From: CAYRGQ01 sp964444885
GTDB taxonomy: Bacteria > Bacteroidota > Bacteroidia > Sphingobacteriales > Sphingobacteriaceae
Length of the DNA stretch: 8,702 bases
Direction: 5' to 3'
Assembly (NCBI GenBank): GCA_964444885.1
Contig: CAYUIZ010000124.1
Span: 1 to 8,702 of the forward strand
Part shown: positions 7,538 through 8,702 of the stretch, piece by piece
Layout: the number at the start of each line of letters is the position of its first letter
How positions within the stretch are numbered: the stretch's first letter is position 1
Notes under the pieces: generated by a model
What the model was told of the DNA's origin: nothing
Seen by the model: only the letters and a program-made list of their open reading frames with translations
Databases searched by the model: none
Made by a program: the position numbers and the translations under genes

Positions 7538-8474
7538 GGTTCGCTGTCGATGTAAAGTGTGCGGATGGTTGGTTCGCCGTTACTTGCTGCACAAAGATGT
7601 CATGGATGCTAGGGACCACTTCATGCAACTCGTGGATTTGTACCTTCGGAATGAGGTACTGAAGCACGTCGTTGATGGTTTTGGAGCTGTCAACCGTCAA
7701 CACAACGGACATGGAATCGTCGTTGGGCTTATTTTCCTTGACTTCAAACAGGCCGTCTACAGAGGCCAGTTGGTGACCCGTATTGAGATGGGAAACCTGG
7801 TAGGTGTGTGTCCGGTACGCCTGCCGGATATCTTTGACGCGCCCGTCCAGTATCTTTCGGGATTTATTGATCAACACGATGCTGTCGCATAGCTCTTCGA
7901 CAGAATCCATGCGGTGTGTCGAAAAAATAATGGTGGCGCCGGCACGGTTAAGACCGAGGATCTCCTCCTTAATGATGTTGACGTTGACCGGGTCAAATCC
8001 AGAGAAAGGCTCGTCGAGAATAATGAGGTCAGGCTGATGGAGCACAGTAGCCACAAACTGGACTTTTTGCTGCATGCCCTTACTGAGGTCCTCCACCTTC
8101 TTGTTCCACCAGGTCTGCATGTCCATCTTCTCAAACCAATGTTTGATGCGCTGTGTAGCATCTTGCTTGGTCAAGCCCTTCAATTGGGCAAGATACAGCA
8201 TCTGTTCGCCGATTTGCATTTTCTTATACAGGCCGCGTTCCTCCGGCAAATAGCCGATCCGCCCGATGTGGTTTGGATTCAGCCGTTCACCGTCGATGAA
8301 TACTTCGCCGCTGTCGGGCGCCGTAATCTGGTTGATGATGCGGATGAGCGATGTTTTCCCTGCCCCGTTAGGTCCCAGGAGCCCGAATATGCTACCTCGT
8401 TCGATGTCTAAAGAGACGTCGTCGAGGGCACGGTGCTTGGCGTATTGTTTGACGATATTCCTTATTTGCAGCAT
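7530..8474 (-). CDS. ABC transporter ATP-binding protein (NatA-like, with DUF4162-type C-terminus)
   Basis: A 314-residue cytoplasmic ATPase that powers the adjacent permease. Seen: Walker A GPNGAGKT (34-41); GYLPEERGLY (74-83) at the Q-loop, with Glu78 where most ABC proteins have Gln; signature LSKGMQQKV (130-138); Walker B LIILDEP (150-156) with catalytic Glu155; D-loop SGFDP (158-162); and H-loop STH (185-187) with His187. Residues about 215-300 form the accessory C-terminal domain typical of the NatA-like group (DUF4162). The Glu at the Q-loop with PEERGLY is a subfamily trait as I recall it, so I do not read it as loss of function. It is the first gene of the operon and overlaps the permease start by 8 bases. 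The start at 8474 gives the standard beginning MLQIRNIVKQY. No ligand gene or regulator lies beside it within the window. Confidence 0.95.
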   Translation of the reverse strand: MLQIRNIVKQYAKHRALDDVSLDIERGSIFGLLGPNGAGKTSLIRIINQITAPDSGEVFIDGERLNPNHIGRIGYLPEERGLYKKMQIGEQMLYLAQLKGLTKQDATQRIKHWFEKMDMQTWWNKKVEDLSKGMQQKVQFVATVLHQPDLIILDEPFSGFDPVNVNIIKEEILGLNRAGATIIFSTHRMDSVEELCDSIVLINKSRKILDGRVKDIRQAYRTHTYQVSHLNTGHQLASVDGLFEVKENKPNDDSMSVVLTVDSSKTINDVLQYLIPKVQIHELHEVVPSIHDIFVQQVTANQPSAHFTSTANHE

Positions 8475-8479
8475 AGATA

Positions 8480-8487
8480 TAAATGTA
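8480..8487 (-). promoter_or_regulatory. Weak -7-like box before the ABC operon
   Basis: The minus strand reads TACATTTA here, one base from the Bacteroidota -7 consensus TAnnTTTG. No TTTG is found at the expected distance upstream, and the box is only 5 bases from the start codon, which would imply a nearly leaderless mRNA. Low confidence. Confidence 0.18.
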
Positions 8488-8600
8488 TGGCAAGTCTTGT
8501 TCTGCGAGTAAGACGCCAGGATCGGGTGAATGTTACACGCGCACTATCCCTTTTGGCCAGGGTATGGCACGTCAGCCAATGCGCTTTTCCGTTCATAGGC

Positions 8601-8650
8601 GACGTTTCAGGGAAATCGTTTTTAAAACGTCTCTAACCCCCGAAGGGGTG
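8601..8650. other. Two small inverted repeats in the intergenic region
   Basis: GACGTTT (8601-8607) is the reverse complement of AAACGTC (8625-8631), with a 17-base gap. Next to it ACCCC (8636-8640) pairs with GGGGT (8645-8649) around a CGAA loop, followed on the plus strand by GTTTTATT. The second could be a weak plus-strand terminator for a gene outside the window, or an edge part of the repeat element that starts at 8654. No gene lies between 8475 and 8702. Confidence 0.4.
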
Positions 8651-8653
8651 TTT

Positions 8654-8702
8654 TATTCCTAGCCCCGGGTTTCAAACCTATTCCTAGCCCCGGGTTTCAA
8701 CC
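8654..8702. repeat. Tandem 25-bp GC-rich repeat, REP-like, cut by the window edge
   Basis: Two head-to-tail copies start at 8654 and 8679. They share their first 22 bases exactly, including the core AGCCCCGGGTTTCAA. Copy one then has three A before CC, copy two only two. Each core contains the self-complementary CCCCGGG/CCCGGGG centre preceded by CTAG. Copy two stops at the window end after CAACC, which would be the start of a fold-back if CGGGGCT followed. The arrangement resembles repetitive extragenic palindromes mobilised by IS200-like REP-associated transposases, but no transposase is visible, so that assignment is inference. Confidence 0.65.

Noticed and set aside
6227..8474. The ABC pair as part of a gliding-motility or antibiotic-resistance system
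   Set aside because: No gliding genes, resistance genes or regulators are adjacent within the window, and the sequence motifs show only the general NatAB-like class.
8433..8636. Plus-strand 67-codon frame over the ABC ATPase start
   Set aside because: It overlaps the N-terminus of a certain gene in antisense and its remainder has no recognisable feature.

Overview
The window looks like ordinary chromosome from a member of the Bacteroidota, probably a Sphingobacteriaceae-like relative with a fairly high GC content. This is an inference. It rests on the type III glutamine synthetase (a form common in Bacteroidota), the large secreted S9 peptidase whose signal peptide ends in Ala-Gln, the OmpA-type lipoprotein, the NatAB-like ABC pair with a glutamate at the Q-loop position, and the absence of clear Shine-Dalgarno boxes. 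No rRNA, tRNA, CRISPR, integrase or transposase gene is visible.

Layout from left to right. Bases 1-85 are a short upstream region. A plus-strand gene (86-607) encodes a small peptidoglycan-binding OmpA-family lipoprotein. It converges on a minus-strand type III glutamine synthetase (695-2881), with a strong hairpin terminator between them. An AT-rich leader of about 365 bp follows; it holds a dyad upstream of the synthetase and, at 3181-3220, the terminator of the next gene. The minus-strand gene at 3247-6102 encodes a 951-residue exported prolyl-oligopeptidase-family (S9) serine peptidase. After another terminator (6174-6204) comes a translationally coupled two-gene ABC operon, also on the minus strand: ATPase (7530-8474) then permease (6227-7537), overlapping by 8 nt. 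The right edge (about 8600-8702) has no gene but carries small hairpins and two tandem copies of a 25-bp GC-rich repeat that runs off the window.

The genes form four separate transcription units: the lipoprotein, the glutamine synthetase, the peptidase and the ABC operon. Each is closed by its own visible hairpin except the synthetase, which shares the terminator in the convergent gap. There is no sign that they share one pathway. The lipoprotein anchors to the cell wall, the synthetase assimilates ammonium in the cytoplasm, the peptidase probably degrades peptides in the periplasm, and the ABC pair is a membrane exporter of unknown substrate.

I found no convincing new multi-gene system. The points most worth a second look are the repeat at the right edge (with a promoter-like motif created at the repeat junction), the dyad upstream of the glutamine synthetase, and a wobble-pair asymmetry in all three terminators that shows which strand each one serves.
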